Assembly: GCF_010894405.1 (NCBI RefSeq)
Contig: NZ_JAAIYA010000036.1
Location: forward strand, 1-64,000
Direction: 5' to 3'
Origin: Pyxidicoccus caerfyrddinensis
GTDB taxonomy: Bacteria > Myxococcota > Myxococcia > Myxococcales > Myxococcaceae
DNA length: 64,000 nucleotides
Part shown: one piece after another, positions 42,701 to 52,438 of the stretch
Layout of the letters: every line of letters begins with the position of its first letter
Position numbering within the stretch: position 1 is the first letter of the stretch
Notes under the pieces: generated by a model
Database searches by the model: none
Seen by the model: only the letters and a program-made list of their open reading frames with translations
What the model was told of the DNA's origin: nothing
Position numbers and translations under genes: made by a program

Positions 42701-44125
42701 CTCGGGCTGTTCGAGGGCGTGCTGCGTGAACAACTCCACCACCGGGCGCGCCGGACCTTGGAGGGGCCCTCCGTCGAGCACGGTGGTGGTTGAAGCCGGA
42801 CGCGCATCCGAGCCCCCGCTCCGCGTCGCCGTCTTCTCGCCCACGGGACGCTCGGGCTCGGCGGTCAGCGACTCCAGGAGCTGGAGGAAGGACCGCTGGT
42901 GGGCCCGCAGCTCATTGGGGCGATAGCAGGCGGGGTTGGCGTCGAAGTCCACCCGCATGCCGCTGCCGTCGGAGCGGGCGTACATGCCAATGGAGAGGTC
43001 CTCGACAGGGCCCGCGGAGAGGTTGTGCGCGACGGCCGGCATCCCCGCGAAGCGCAGGCCGTAGTCGAACGGCATGAGGTTGACCACCGGGCCGAACAGC
43101 CGGCGCTGGCCACCCACCCGCCGCAAATCACGGCGGAGCTGCTCGTAGCGGTAGCGCAGGTGCGGCCGCATGGCGCGAAGCTCCGCGGCCACGTCGCGGG
43201 CCAGCGAGAACAGCCCCGCCTCCGGACGCACCGTCACCCGCAGCGGCACGATGTTCATCGCCATGCACGGCACCCGCAGCGCCGCCGAGCCCAGGCGCGT
43301 CATCACCGGCAGGCCCAGCACCAGCTCTGAAGCGTCCGTCAGCCGGTGCAGCCAGACGGCGGTGGTGGCCAGCACCAGGTCCGGCCAGCCCAGGCCCGAC
43401 TGGCGCGCGGTGGCTTGCAGGCGCTCGACCTCGTTCGCGGAGAGGTGCTGCATCTGCCGCACGAACTGGGGGGACATGGGCGCGGGCGCGGCGATGCTGA
43501 CGGGCGTGGGGCCATTCTCGAAGCGCTCGACCCAGAAGGCGCGGTCCGCCTGCACCTGCGGCCCCGCCTGGTAGGCCGCGTCCTCGTCCAGCACGGGACG
43601 CAGCGGGCCGAAGCCTCCCGTCGCGGCGCGGCCCGTGACGCGGGCCGTGTAGAGGTCCGCCACCCGCCGCGCCACCAGGGAGAAGCCAAAGCCATCCAGC
43701 GCGATGTGGTGGACCCGCTGGAACCAGAAGAAGCGGTCCGGAGCGGCCTTGAACAGCGCCTCCGCGAACAGGGGCCCCTGGCCCAGGTCCACGGTCCGGG
43801 TCAGGTCCTCCCGCATCCACGCGTGGGCCGCGGCCCACGGGTCCGGCGTCCCGCTGACGTCCACGAAGTGCAGGGGCCAGTCGGCACGGGGCTCGACGTA
43901 CTGCACGGGCCCCGTGGCCCCAGACACGAAGCGCGAGTGCAGGGCCTCGGCCTCGCTGACGGCCTGTCGCAGCGCGGACTCGAAGTGCGCCACGTCGACG
44001 GCACCGCGAATCTCGATGCACTCGCCGGCGTTGTACACCGGGCTCGTGCGGTCGAACTGTTGTCCCACCCAGATTCCGTGCTGGGCCGCGGACAGCGGCC
44101 AGCCCGCGGGCTGTGAGTCGCGCAT
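39773..44125 (-). CDS. mxcG: myxochelin NRPS MxcG (C-A-PCP-reductase)
   Basis: A 1450-residue one-module NRPS. Condensation domain about 10-440 with RVHHIALDGFGFSLV near 140. Adenylation domain about 470-960 with VIYTSGSTGQPNGV near 605, TYGPTEATVVATVAT and YRTGDRARLREDG. Carrier protein with FDLGGQSLQSIQ near 1003. Thioester reductase about 1080-1450 with VLTGATGFVGAHLLGQLL. In the characterised pathway it activates L-lysine, acylates both amino groups with 2,3-dihydroxybenzoate from MxcF's carrier domain, and releases the product reductively as aldehyde or alcohol. ATG 44125 is used. It overlaps aroA_A5 by one base. All core motifs look intact. Confidence 0.92.
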   Translation of the reverse strand: MRDSQPAGWPLSAAQHGIWVGQQFDRTSPVYNAGECIEIRGAVDVAHFESALRQAVSEAEALHSRFVSGATGPVQYVEPRADWPLHFVDVSGTPDPWAAAHAWMREDLTRTVDLGQGPLFAEALFKAAPDRFFWFQRVHHIALDGFGFSLVARRVADLYTARVTGRAATGGFGPLRPVLDEDAAYQAGPQVQADRAFWVERFENGPTPVSIAAPAPMSPQFVRQMQHLSANEVERLQATARQSGLGWPDLVLATTAVWLHRLTDASELVLGLPVMTRLGSAALRVPCMAMNIVPLRVTVRPEAGLFSLARDVAAELRAMRPHLRYRYEQLRRDLRRVGGQRRLFGPVVNLMPFDYGLRFAGMPAVAHNLSAGPVEDLSIGMYARSDGSGMRVDFDANPACYRPNELRAHQRSFLQLLESLTAEPERPVGEKTATRSGGSDARPASTTTVLDGGPLQGPARPVVELFTQHALEQPEAVAVEHGPYRMTYRELLQAARVLADRLVSEGVRPDSPVAVVLPRGLDAVVAAWGVLLSGAGYLPVDPFGPPSRTAAILADAAPELMVTAGQDLVPGAGPLAAGQWVVTRRTGAPASSARAEEARLAYVIYTSGSTGQPNGVQIDRDALAHFVAGATHRYGLRSDDRVLQFAPLHFDASIEELFLTLCAGAKLVLRTDEMLQSVPRLLDACAEHGITVLDLPTAFWHELAYSVSTGSARLPSSLRTVIIGGEAALPERVARWRTTVSPAVQLLNTYGPTEATVVATVATLSGTDAVGSTSDEVPIGRPLPGVSAVLLDSRGQPVAPGDEGELYLLGGGLARGYLGRAELTAARFTVLDTLPDSPRAYRTGDRARLREDGHLVFVGRVDDELKISGHRIDPAEVESALLSHPRVREAAVVGQVLPSGSRRLCAFLVTEPPAPTPSELRQHVQAALPAPMVPGAFVHLERLPRTSTGKIDRAELRRAPVTEERVPTSSTGTGLEQLVLRVWAEVLGVSGVSAKDDFFDLGGQSLQSIQVANRLSVELGREVPVATVFRHPTAEGLARALEHGADVASDAGGLTAAMLADATLPEDIVPVLAPRVAVPARLRQMVLTGATGFVGAHLLGQLLRRTDARVVCLVRARDEAQAMERLRDALTSQRLPTTGLTERVLALPADLSQPWLGLGEARFHALASECDAILHNAAVVSVVREYGSLQAVNVRGTRELLRLAAAVRPKPFHYVSTLAVAPSANLLPEVPEEFVPAHSGLRDGYQQSKWVAERLVQQAGARGLPVAVYRLGRVVGAPDSGMVNPQDLVWRILLAGIPAGALPLLDVGETWTPVDYVARALVHLLGVARSGEVFNLTPTAEVRLGELFQWVRDFGYPVELLPVGAWRARVAERAGSSEHGATLAFFDLRSGSSEPAFGLGPIRCERVLQGLAGTDITCPPADRALLYRYLEFCVAQGLLPPPPSPETALP

Positions 44126-44148
44126 TGGCGTGGTCCCCTGCAGGCGGG

Positions 44149-45045
44149 TCAGGAGGGTTGGTGGGCGGAGGCCCGGGACAGCAGCGCGTCCCAGTCCGTG
44201 AGGGTCGGATGCTCGGCCAGCTCGACGAAGGTGACTTCCGTGCCGACGCTTCGCCACCGCTCGATGAGGCTCATCAGCCGGATGGAGTCGAGCCCCCGCT
44301 CAAGCAGGTTCTCGTCATCTCCCAGCTCCGAGGGCGACAGTTGCAACACCTCGGCGACGTCCGCGCGAACCTTCCAGCGGTTCAGCGGCCGGGCCTCCTC
44401 CGCGGGGCGCGCACCCAGCGCATCGACGACCTGCTGGGTGGTGAGGGTGACGGCGCACAACTGCGCCGCGTAGCTCAGGGCGAGCTGGTGATGGGCGAGC
44501 GAGAAGTCGCCCAGGGCATCCGCCACCAGGAAGGGCCGCACGTCGCTCATGAAGGCATCACTGGCCGTCTGCAGGCAGCCGATGTGGGCGTAGATGCCGC
44601 AGATGAGGAGCTGATCTCGCCCGCGCTCGCGCAGCAGCTCCAGCAGCTCCGTCTTGCGGAACGCGCTGTAGCGCCACTTGGTGAGGAGGATGTCGTCGTC
44701 GCTCGGCGCCAGCGCGTCGATGATCTTCCTCTGCTCCGGGTTCGTGGTGACGCCCGGCCCCCAGAAGTCCTGCAAGAGCCCGCGCTGCTCGGGCGTCTGT
44801 CCACCCGGCTGGGCCGAGTACACGACGGGGATGCCGAGCGAAGCGCAGTGCTGCCGCAGCCGCTGGATGTTCGCCACCAGCTCCGACACGGGGGACTGGC
44901 CCGCGGCGAAGGCGTCGACGAAGTAGCGCTGCATGTCGTGAATCAGCAGCGCGGTGCGCCGGGGCTCGAGCGTCCAGGTGACCTTGTTCCTGGGCAGGTC
45001 GGCCGTGGCGGGCATGGGGTAGGGGGCAATGGCGGGGAGCGCCAT
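44149..45045 (-). CDS. mxcF: isochorismatase with aryl carrier domain (MxcF)
   Basis: A 298-residue bifunctional EntB-type protein. The N-terminal isochorismatase has LLIHDMQRYFVDAF near 40 and LICGIYAHIGCLQTASDAF near 155. The C-terminal aryl carrier domain has the phosphopantetheine site ERGLDSIRLMSLIERW near 258. It hydrolyses isochorismate and holds activated 2,3-dihydroxybenzoate for MxcG. ATG 45045 has a good site (GGACCTCCCCC region) and lies 13 bases after mxcE. Confidence 0.92.
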   Translation of the reverse strand: MALPAIAPYPMPATADLPRNKVTWTLEPRRTALLIHDMQRYFVDAFAAGQSPVSELVANIQRLRQHCASLGIPVVYSAQPGGQTPEQRGLLQDFWGPGVTTNPEQRKIIDALAPSDDDILLTKWRYSAFRKTELLELLRERGRDQLLICGIYAHIGCLQTASDAFMSDVRPFLVADALGDFSLAHHQLALSYAAQLCAVTLTTQQVVDALGARPAEEARPLNRWKVRADVAEVLQLSPSELGDDENLLERGLDSIRLMSLIERWRSVGTEVTFVELAEHPTLTDWDALLSRASAHQPS

Positions 45046-45058
45046 GGGGGAGGTCCTT

Positions 45059-46704
<1,646 letters not shown>

Positions 46705-46708
<4 letters not shown>

Positions 46709-47934
46709 CGCTGGACCTCGGCGCCCTGGCCCAGGCCCATCGCCTGGAGCATGGTCCGGAACTTCGCCTCGGTCTCCGCCAGCTCGGACTCGGGCCGGGA
46801 GCCGGCGACGATGCCCGCGCCCGCGAAGAGCCGCAGCGTGCGCGCGTCGGCCTCGGCGCAGCGGATGGTCACCGCCCACTGGCCGTCACCGCTCGCGTCA
46901 CACCAGCCAACGGCGCCCGTGTAGTAGCCGCGCTCGAAAGGCTCGATGGAGCCGATGGCCTCGTGCGCCAGCCGCGTCGGGTAGCCGCACACCGCGGGCG
47001 TCGGGTGCAGCGCCGCGGCCAGCGTCAGCGAGGAGATGGACGGGTCGGCCAGCTCACCGGTGATGCGCGTGGACAGGTGCCACATCGTCGCGGTGCTGAC
47101 GAGCGAGGGACCCGCCGGCACGTCCAGCGTCTTGCAGTACGGGCGCAGCGCCTCCGCGACGGCGTCGATGACCACCGCATGCTCGTGCAGGTCCTTGGGG
47201 GAAGTCAGCAGCGCCTGGGCCCGCTTCTGGTCCTCCACCAGGTCCGGGCTGCGCGCGGCCGAGCCCGCCAGCGGATTGGCGAGCACCTGGAACCCCGAGC
47301 GGGACACGAGCAGCTCCGGGCTCGCGCCAATCAGCGTGCGCGCGCCCGTGGTGCCGTCGGCCTCGGGAGGCAGGTCCACCGCGAACGTGTAGCCGGAGGG
47401 GTTGCGCCAGGCCAGGTTGCGCAGCAGCTGCGGCAGGTCGATGGGCGCCGCCGCGTGCAGGTGCAGCGAGCGGGACAGCACCACCTTCCGCAGCGGGCCG
47501 CTCTGCATCAGCGTCAGCGCCCGCTCCACGCCGTGGAGGTACGCGGCGGGCTCCGGCACCGGCTGCACCGTGTAGTGCGCGCCGAGCGGGCGGTGCACGG
47601 GCGACGCCGCGTCGAACACCAGCGGCCCCGCGCGTTGGATGGTCATCGGCACCACCAACTGCGCGGGGACGGTGCCGTCGAAGGGCACCGCGCCCACCAC
47701 CACCGGGATGTCGTGGTCGGCCTGCCGGGCGGCGTCGAGCACGTTCCTCACGCTTCCCGGAAGGCGCTCCAGCGCGTCCTCGCCGCGCGTGTGCGGCACG
47801 GTGGCGAACGTGCCGCGCGCCAGCAGCGTCCGACGGGGACTCGCGAAGAAGAAGGACGACCCGGCCGCGTAGCTCTCCAGCAGCTGCGCGGGGAGGCTCT
47901 CCGTGGCGTTCTCGACAATGGATTTAGGAATCAT
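46705..47934 (-). CDS. mxcD: isochorismate synthase (MxcD)
   Basis: A 409-residue chorismate-utilising enzyme of the EntC/MenF family: KVVLSRSLHLHA near 160, LIGASPELLVSRSG, VLANPLAGSAARS (LAGT-like motif), LHPTPAVCGYPT and GYYTGAVGWCDASGDG. It isomerises chorismate to isochorismate, the first committed step to 2,3-dihydroxybenzoate. ATG 47934 is used; a TTG two codons upstream is possible. Half a Fur-like site (GAGAATGATTCC) overlaps the start but lacks a matching arm. Confidence 0.92.
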
Positions 47935-47988
47935 TCTCAACTCCGAGAGGGAGGAGTGCCGGCTTCAGCTGCGAGGGGAGGGAAGAGA

Positions 47989-48762
47989 CTAGGCGCCCAG
48001 AGTGGCGCCGCCGTCGACACAGAGGTCGTGCATGGTGATGTGGCGGGCCCCGTCGGAGACGAGGAAGCGCACCGCCTCTGCGATGTCGGCGGCGTCGGCC
48101 AGCCGGCGAAGGGGGATGCCCACGCGGAAGGCCTCGGGCGAGCCGGCGATGACGGCCTCGGCCCCGTGCTCATCCGCCCAGAGCGCGCGCTGCATGGCGG
48201 TGTCCGTGGAGCCGGGGGAGACCACGTTGCAGCGGATGCCGTGCTGGGCCAGCTCCAGCCCCAGGCAGCGGGTGAACATGCTCGACGCGGCCTTGGAGGC
48301 GGCGTACGCGGCCATCTGCATCCTCGGTACGTGGGACGCGTTGGAGCCCACGGTGACGATGACGCCCGTCCGGCGCGGCACCATGCGACGGGCGACGGCG
48401 CGCGAGACGTGGAACACGCCATGCGTGTTGACGGCGAAAGTCGCGGCCCAGTCCGCGTCGCTGAGGGACACGGCCGGGGCAACCCGCAGCACTCCGGCCA
48501 CGTTGGCGAGGATGTCGATGGGGCCCTGCTCGCGCTCGATGCGCTCCACCACCGCTTCCACCGCGGCGCTGTCGCCCACGTCGGCACGGTACGCCGAGGC
48601 CTGGCACCCGCGGGCGCGGAGCTCCGCCACCAGGGCCTCGAGTCCCGCCTCATTCACGTCGAGCGCGGCGATGGAGGCGCTGTCCGCCAGCGCCCGTGCC
48701 ACGGCTGCTCCGATGCCCTGCGCGGCACCTGTCACCAGCGCCACCCTGCGGTTCGTCCCCAT
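47989..48762 (-). CDS. mxcC: 2,3-dihydro-2,3-dihydroxybenzoate dehydrogenase (MxcC)
   Basis: A 257-residue short-chain dehydrogenase. The NAD-binding loop TGAAQGIGAAVARAL is at about 11-25, NVAGVLR near 88, the catalytic Ser in VGSNASHVPRMQMAAYAASKAA with Tyr and Lys in YAASK, and CVDGGATL at the end. Context makes it the EntA-type enzyme that oxidises dihydro-DHB to 2,3-dihydroxybenzoate. It is the first gene of the leftward operon, about 50 bases after a perfect Fur-box palindrome. Confidence 0.92.
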   Translation of the reverse strand: MGTNRRVALVTGAAQGIGAAVARALADSASIAALDVNEAGLEALVAELRARGCQASAYRADVGDSAAVEAVVERIEREQGPIDILANVAGVLRVAPAVSLSDADWAATFAVNTHGVFHVSRAVARRMVPRRTGVIVTVGSNASHVPRMQMAAYAASKAASSMFTRCLGLELAQHGIRCNVVSPGSTDTAMQRALWADEHGAEAVIAGSPEAFRVGIPLRRLADAADIAEAVRFLVSDGARHITMHDLCVDGGATLGA

Positions 48763-48812
48763 CGCGGCTTCTCACCCGTTCTGCCGGAGACAACCGAACA
48801 CTCGATTGTCAC

Positions 48813-48835
48813 ATAATGAGAATGGTTCTCATTAT
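48813..48835 (-). promoter_or_regulatory. Fur box controlling the myxochelin operon
   Basis: ATAATGAGAA, three bases, then TTCTCATTAT: a perfect 10-bp inverted repeat that matches the Fur consensus closely. It lies 51 bases upstream of mxcC, in the gap before the cyclase gene. Iron-loaded Fur should shut the biosynthetic operon here. Confidence 0.85.
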
Positions 48836-48894
48836 CGTTAGCGGGGTAGATGCCATGCAATGGCAGGAGTGTCAATGCTCCAGGTGCGTGAAGT

Positions 48895-50502
48895 TCAGCG
48901 CTTCGCGGTACTCGCCCGGAGCCAGTCGACCCGGTAGAGCGTCAGCGGCGCTTCCTTTCCCTTCACGGGAGTGGGGGGCAGTCGCTCCAACACCCAGTGC
49001 TTGTCCGCGAGCAGGTCATGCGTGCTCTGGGTGATGAGAATCTCCCCCGCGCTGGCCGCGCTGCACACTCGGCTGGCCACGTTGGTGGTGTCACCAATGG
49101 TGGCGTACTGGAGGAAGCGCTTGGAGCCGATGTTGCCCGCCGCCACCGGCCCGCTGTTCAGGCCGATGTGGATCTGGAGCTCCTCCTGCTTCCGTGCCCG
49201 CCGCTGCTCGTTGAGCTGAAGGAGCGCCTGCTGCATCCGCACCGCGGCACGCAGCGCGCGGTCGGCATCGTCCGGATGGGAGAAGGGCGCGCCCCAGGTC
49301 GCCATCAGCGCGTCGCCGATGTACTTCTCCAGCGTGCCCTCCTGCTCGAACACGATGTCCGCCATGATGGGGAAGTACGCGTTGAGCATGTCCACCACCT
49401 CGGTGGGACGCATCGTCGAGGACAGCTGCGTGAAGCCGCAGATGTCCGAGAAGAGCGTCGTGACGTCGGCCTCCCTCGCTCCCAGGTCCATGCCCGTGGA
49501 CGAGTGCTCCAGTCGCTCCAGGGCGCTGGGTGGGAAGAAGCGCTGGTAGTTGTTGCGGCGGATGGCCTCCTGCTCGATGCGCCGGTACAGCATCGAGTTC
49601 TCCAGGGCGATGCCCACCTGGTTGGCGAAGGAGGACAGGAACTCGAGGTCCTCTTGCGAGAAGCGCTCCGGGCGCCGGAGGTTGTCCAGGTACAGCACCC
49701 CCAGCAGCTCCTCCCGGGCCTTCAGCGGGGCGCACATGGCCGCGTAGATGGACTGCTGGAGGACGGACTCGGCCGTGTCCAGGCGCGGGTCCAGCCGCGC
49801 ATCCGCGAAGAGCGCCGCGACGCCGTGCTGCTGCACGTACGTGGTGATGTGCCGGCTGTAGACCTGCGACAGGTCCTTCGTGCCGTCCGACGTCCGGGCC
49901 ACGTGCGGCCGCAGCGCCTTGGTGCCCTTGTCCACCAGGAGGATGACCGCGCGGTCCACCTCGAGCACCTGGAACACCAGCTCCAGCGAGCGCTCCATCA
50001 GGCTCTCGATGGTGCCCGGGGACGAGAGGAACTGACTCACCTTGAGGAGGATCTGCAGCTTGTCGCGATCTCTCTCCACCACCGGCGTGGTGCCCAGCTT
50101 GAGCGCGGAGGAGCGGGTGGGGTCCTGGGCTCCGAGCAGCTCCTGGAGGGAGACCTGGTACGGCGCGCGCGCCTCGTGGGTCAGCATGGGGCTGACCAGC
50201 GTCTCCTGACTGTCGGCGAGCAGGCGGAAGCTCACGGCGCCGCAGCTGAAGGTGTCGCCGGAGCGGAGCTCGTGGCGGGCAATCCTCGTGCCCGCCACGA
50301 AGGTGCCGTTCTTGCTCTGCAGGTCCGTCAGGACGACCTGGCCCCCGGACGTGTCCAGCCTCGCGTGCTGGCGGGACAGGCTGCGGTGGAGGACCGAGAT
50401 CTGGTTCTCCACGTCGCGCCCGATGAACGTCACGCCCTCGCCGAGCGGGAAGACCTGCTCGTCGGGCAGCCCCGGGTTCATGACGATCTGCATGACCTGC
50501 AC
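48895..50502 (-). CDS. FHA-GAF-adenylate/guanylate cyclase
   Basis: A 535-residue signalling enzyme. An FHA domain lies at about 15-95 (VTFIGRDVENQISVLHRSLSR, TDLQSKNGTFVAG). A GAF domain lies at about 180-330 (GTIESLMERSLELVFQVLEVDRAVILLVD, LGVLYLDN). A class III cyclase catalytic domain lies at about 350-535, with metal-binding Asp in TLFSDICGFTQL, and GDALMATWGAP and YATIGDTTNVASRV. FHA domains bind phospho-threonine, so a kinase such as that at 24.5 kb could feed into it. GTG 50502 follows GGAG by 7 bases. Whether it makes cAMP or cGMP is not readable. cNMP-binding genes follow upstream on both strands. Confidence 0.88.
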   Translation of the reverse strand: MQVMQIVMNPGLPDEQVFPLGEGVTFIGRDVENQISVLHRSLSRQHARLDTSGGQVVLTDLQSKNGTFVAGTRIARHELRSGDTFSCGAVSFRLLADSQETLVSPMLTHEARAPYQVSLQELLGAQDPTRSSALKLGTTPVVERDRDKLQILLKVSQFLSSPGTIESLMERSLELVFQVLEVDRAVILLVDKGTKALRPHVARTSDGTKDLSQVYSRHITTYVQQHGVAALFADARLDPRLDTAESVLQQSIYAAMCAPLKAREELLGVLYLDNLRRPERFSQEDLEFLSSFANQVGIALENSMLYRRIEQEAIRRNNYQRFFPPSALERLEHSSTGMDLGAREADVTTLFSDICGFTQLSSTMRPTEVVDMLNAYFPIMADIVFEQEGTLEKYIGDALMATWGAPFSHPDDADRALRAAVRMQQALLQLNEQRRARKQEELQIHIGLNSGPVAAGNIGSKRFLQYATIGDTTNVASRVCSAASAGEILITQSTHDLLADKHWVLERLPPTPVKGKEAPLTLYRVDWLRASTAKR

Positions 50503-50576
50503 GAGACCTCTCCCACGATGATGGCCCCGCCGCAGCGGGACCACGCGAGCCATGTCTATCACAGGCGTGGGAGCGA

Positions 50577-51467
50577 CTACCGGGGCCGCGTCAGCAGCAG
50601 TGCGGTGCGACACAGCCGCTCGGCCCCCATGCGCTGCAGCTCCTGGCGCAGCTCGGGCTCCGCCGCGACGAGCTGCTCGAAGGCCGCGCGGTCCAGCTTC
50701 AACAGCAGACACGCGGTGGCCGCCCGCACCGAGGCCGTCACCAGCTTGCTGCGCAGCAGGGCCACCTCGCCGAAGACATCTCCCTCGGCCAGGTCGGGAT
50801 ACGCCGTCTCGTGGCCGTCCACGTGCTGGTGGAACACCGTGCACCGCCCGCGCAGGAGCAGGTAGAGCGCCTGGGCCGGCTGGCCCCGGGTCAATATCTG
50901 CTCACCCGCGTCCGCCGTGCAGGGCTGGAAGGCTTCGCTGACCAGGCGAAGCAGCGGTGGCTCCAGCCTGGCGAAGAGCGGGCTGCCTCGCAGCAGGTGG
51001 GCCACCACGTCCGGGCGTGGGCCGGGGGCGGAGGGCGTCGCCAGGGCGCGGGCCTCGTGGGGCATCCCCGACTCGCTGTCGGGAGGGGGCAGCCCCCGGC
51101 GCGCGCGGAGGTCCGCCAGCAGCGCCCGGGTGCGCGAGTGCGCCGGGTCGAGCTGGAGGATGACCTTGCACAGCCCGATGGCGCGCAGCAGCCAGCCCTG
51201 CTGGTCCCAGAGCCGGGCGGCCGCCTCGTACCCGGCAATCGCCTCACGCGTCCGCCCCAGGCGCTGCAGGACTTCGGCGACCTTCTGTCGGCAGGAGGGC
51301 TCTTCCGGCGCCAGCGTCGCGGCCTCCAGGAACGCGGCGAGCGCGCCGTGCAGGTCGCCCGAGACGAGCAGCTCGGTGCCCCGGTTCCTCGCTTCCCGTG
51401 GCGAGGCACTGTCCGGCGAGGGCTCGGAAGAGGGAAGGAGAGACGCCGATGCATTCGAGGCGGGCAT
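50577..51467 (-). CDS. TPR and cyclic-nucleotide-binding protein
   Basis: A 296-residue protein. Tetratricopeptide-like helices lie at about 25-120 (ELLVSGDLHGALAAFLEAATL, AIAGYEAAARLW). A cNMP-binding domain of CRP type lies at about 165-280 (LLRLVSEAFQPC, LYLLLRGRCTVFHQH, GDVFGEVALLRSKLVTASV). There is no DNA-binding HTH. Its C-terminal half is closely similar to that of the protein at 52.4 kb (RCT[VA]FH, DVFGEV versus AVFGEV, ELRQELQRMG versus ALRRALLRLG). It probably relays cyclic-nucleotide levels to a protein partner. ATG at 51467. Confidence 0.75.
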   Translation of the reverse strand: MPASNASASLLPSSEPSPDSASPREARNRGTELLVSGDLHGALAAFLEAATLAPEEPSCRQKVAEVLQRLGRTREAIAGYEAAARLWDQQGWLLRAIGLCKVILQLDPAHSRTRALLADLRARRGLPPPDSESGMPHEARALATPSAPGPRPDVVAHLLRGSPLFARLEPPLLRLVSEAFQPCTADAGEQILTRGQPAQALYLLLRGRCTVFHQHVDGHETAYPDLAEGDVFGEVALLRSKLVTASVRAATACLLLKLDRAAFEQLVAAEPELRQELQRMGAERLCRTALLLTRPR

Positions 51468-51500
51468 GGGAGGACAGTAGGCCCCTCGTGAAGTGCGGGC

Positions 51501-51516
51501 TGTGAAGCCGTTCACT
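51501..51516. promoter_or_regulatory. CRP/FNR-like operator 1
   Basis: TGTGA AGCCGT TCACT matches the CRP consensus TGTGA-N6-TCACA except at the last base. It lies between the divergent TPR-cNMP and Crp/Fnr genes and has the same sequence and downstream context (CGCGGT..ATCCGG, GGCAT) as operator 2. Confidence 0.6.
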
Positions 51517-51663
51517 CCCACGCGGTGAATCCGGATACAGGCATGAAAACGAGAGTCATTCGTTAATTCACTGGCATGCCCTGGCATGGAAATGTCCTGC
51601 CTGGATCAATGGTAGAAGCTGAGTCGCCACTGTTCTGACACGCGCGGTTCGAGGGGTGCTTCC

Positions 51664-52344
51664 GTGTCCTATTCCCAGCTGCTGGCCCAGGTCTCCATCT
51701 TCGAGCAGCTCGAGGGCGAGGACCTCGAGCAACTGTCCGCGCTCCTTCGCACCCGGCGCTATGCCAAGGGTGAGGTCATCTTCCACCAGGGCGACGTGGG
51801 CACCGCGCTCTACGTCATCCGGAAGGGAGAGGTGGCCATCCGCCTCAGCTCTCCGGATGGCAAGGAGGTCATCCTGGCGCTGCTCGACCGGGGGGACTTC
51901 TTCGGGGAGCTGGCGCTGCTGGACGGAGAGCCGCGCTCCACGGACGCCGTCGCGCGAGAGGAGACGGACCTGCTCTCCATCCAGCGCGAGGACTTCCGCG
52001 TCTTCCTCAATGCGCGTCCCAAGGTGGCCCTGGGGCTGCTCGCCAACCTGAGCCGGCTGGTGCGGCACGTGACGCAGCTCGTGCACGACACCACCTTCCT
52101 GGATGCGCGGGCGCGCCTGGTGCGCGTCCTTTTGGAGCTGGCGCGCAACCAGGGTCAGCAGGGCTCCGAGGGCGTCGTCATTCCCCAGAAGCTCACCCAG
52201 ACAGAGCTCGCCAACCTGTGCGGCCTCACCCGCGAGAGCACCAACAAGTGGCTCCGCTTCTATGTCCGCGAGGGCCTGCTGGCGTACGAAGGTGGGCGCA
52301 TCACCCTGGTCCATCCGGCGCGGCTCAGCCGCGAGGCGGAGTGA
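51664..52344 (+). CDS. Crp/Fnr-family transcriptional regulator
   Basis: A 226-residue CRP-type regulator. The cNMP-binding jelly roll at about 1-120 has FFGELALLDGEPRSTDAVA, with an Arg and Ser in the phosphate-binding cassette as in cAMP binders. It is followed by the dimer helix and a winged HTH near 170-200 (LTQTELANLCGLTRESTNKWLRFYV). There are no Cys clusters as in Fnr. GTG start after GAGGGG. The two CRP-like sites flanking the gene are probably its own targets, suggesting autoregulation and control of the next gene. Confidence 0.85.
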   Translation: MSYSQLLAQVSIFEQLEGEDLEQLSALLRTRRYAKGEVIFHQGDVGTALYVIRKGEVAIRLSSPDGKEVILALLDRGDFFGELALLDGEPRSTDAVAREETDLLSIQREDFRVFLNARPKVALGLLANLSRLVRHVTQLVHDTTFLDARARLVRVLLELARNQGQQGSEGVVIPQKLTQTELANLCGLTRESTNKWLRFYVREGLLAYEGGRITLVHPARLSREAE

Positions 52345-52360
52345 TCTCTCCGTAGGCGGG

Positions 52361-52376
52361 TGTGAAGCGCTTCACT
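52361..52376. promoter_or_regulatory. CRP/FNR-like operator 2
   Basis: TGTGAAGCGCTTCACT contains the perfect palindrome GTGAAGCGCTTCAC. It lies 62 bases before the double cNMP-domain gene, just after the Crp/Fnr gene ends. Confidence 0.65.
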
Positions 52377-52438
52377 GCGCGGTATCCGGCTGAAGGCATA
52401 CAGTTGCGGCGAAGCTCCACTCCTGCGTTGGAGGAGTC

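Noticed and set aside
40487..42793. 768-codon plus-strand frame opposite mxcG
   Set aside because: Antisense shadow of the adenylation and condensation domains, with no domain pattern or plausible start.
47917..47940. Fur box at the mxcD start
   Set aside because: Only one arm (GAGAATGATTCC) resembles the consensus; the other arm does not pair, and mxcD probably shares the mxcC promoter.
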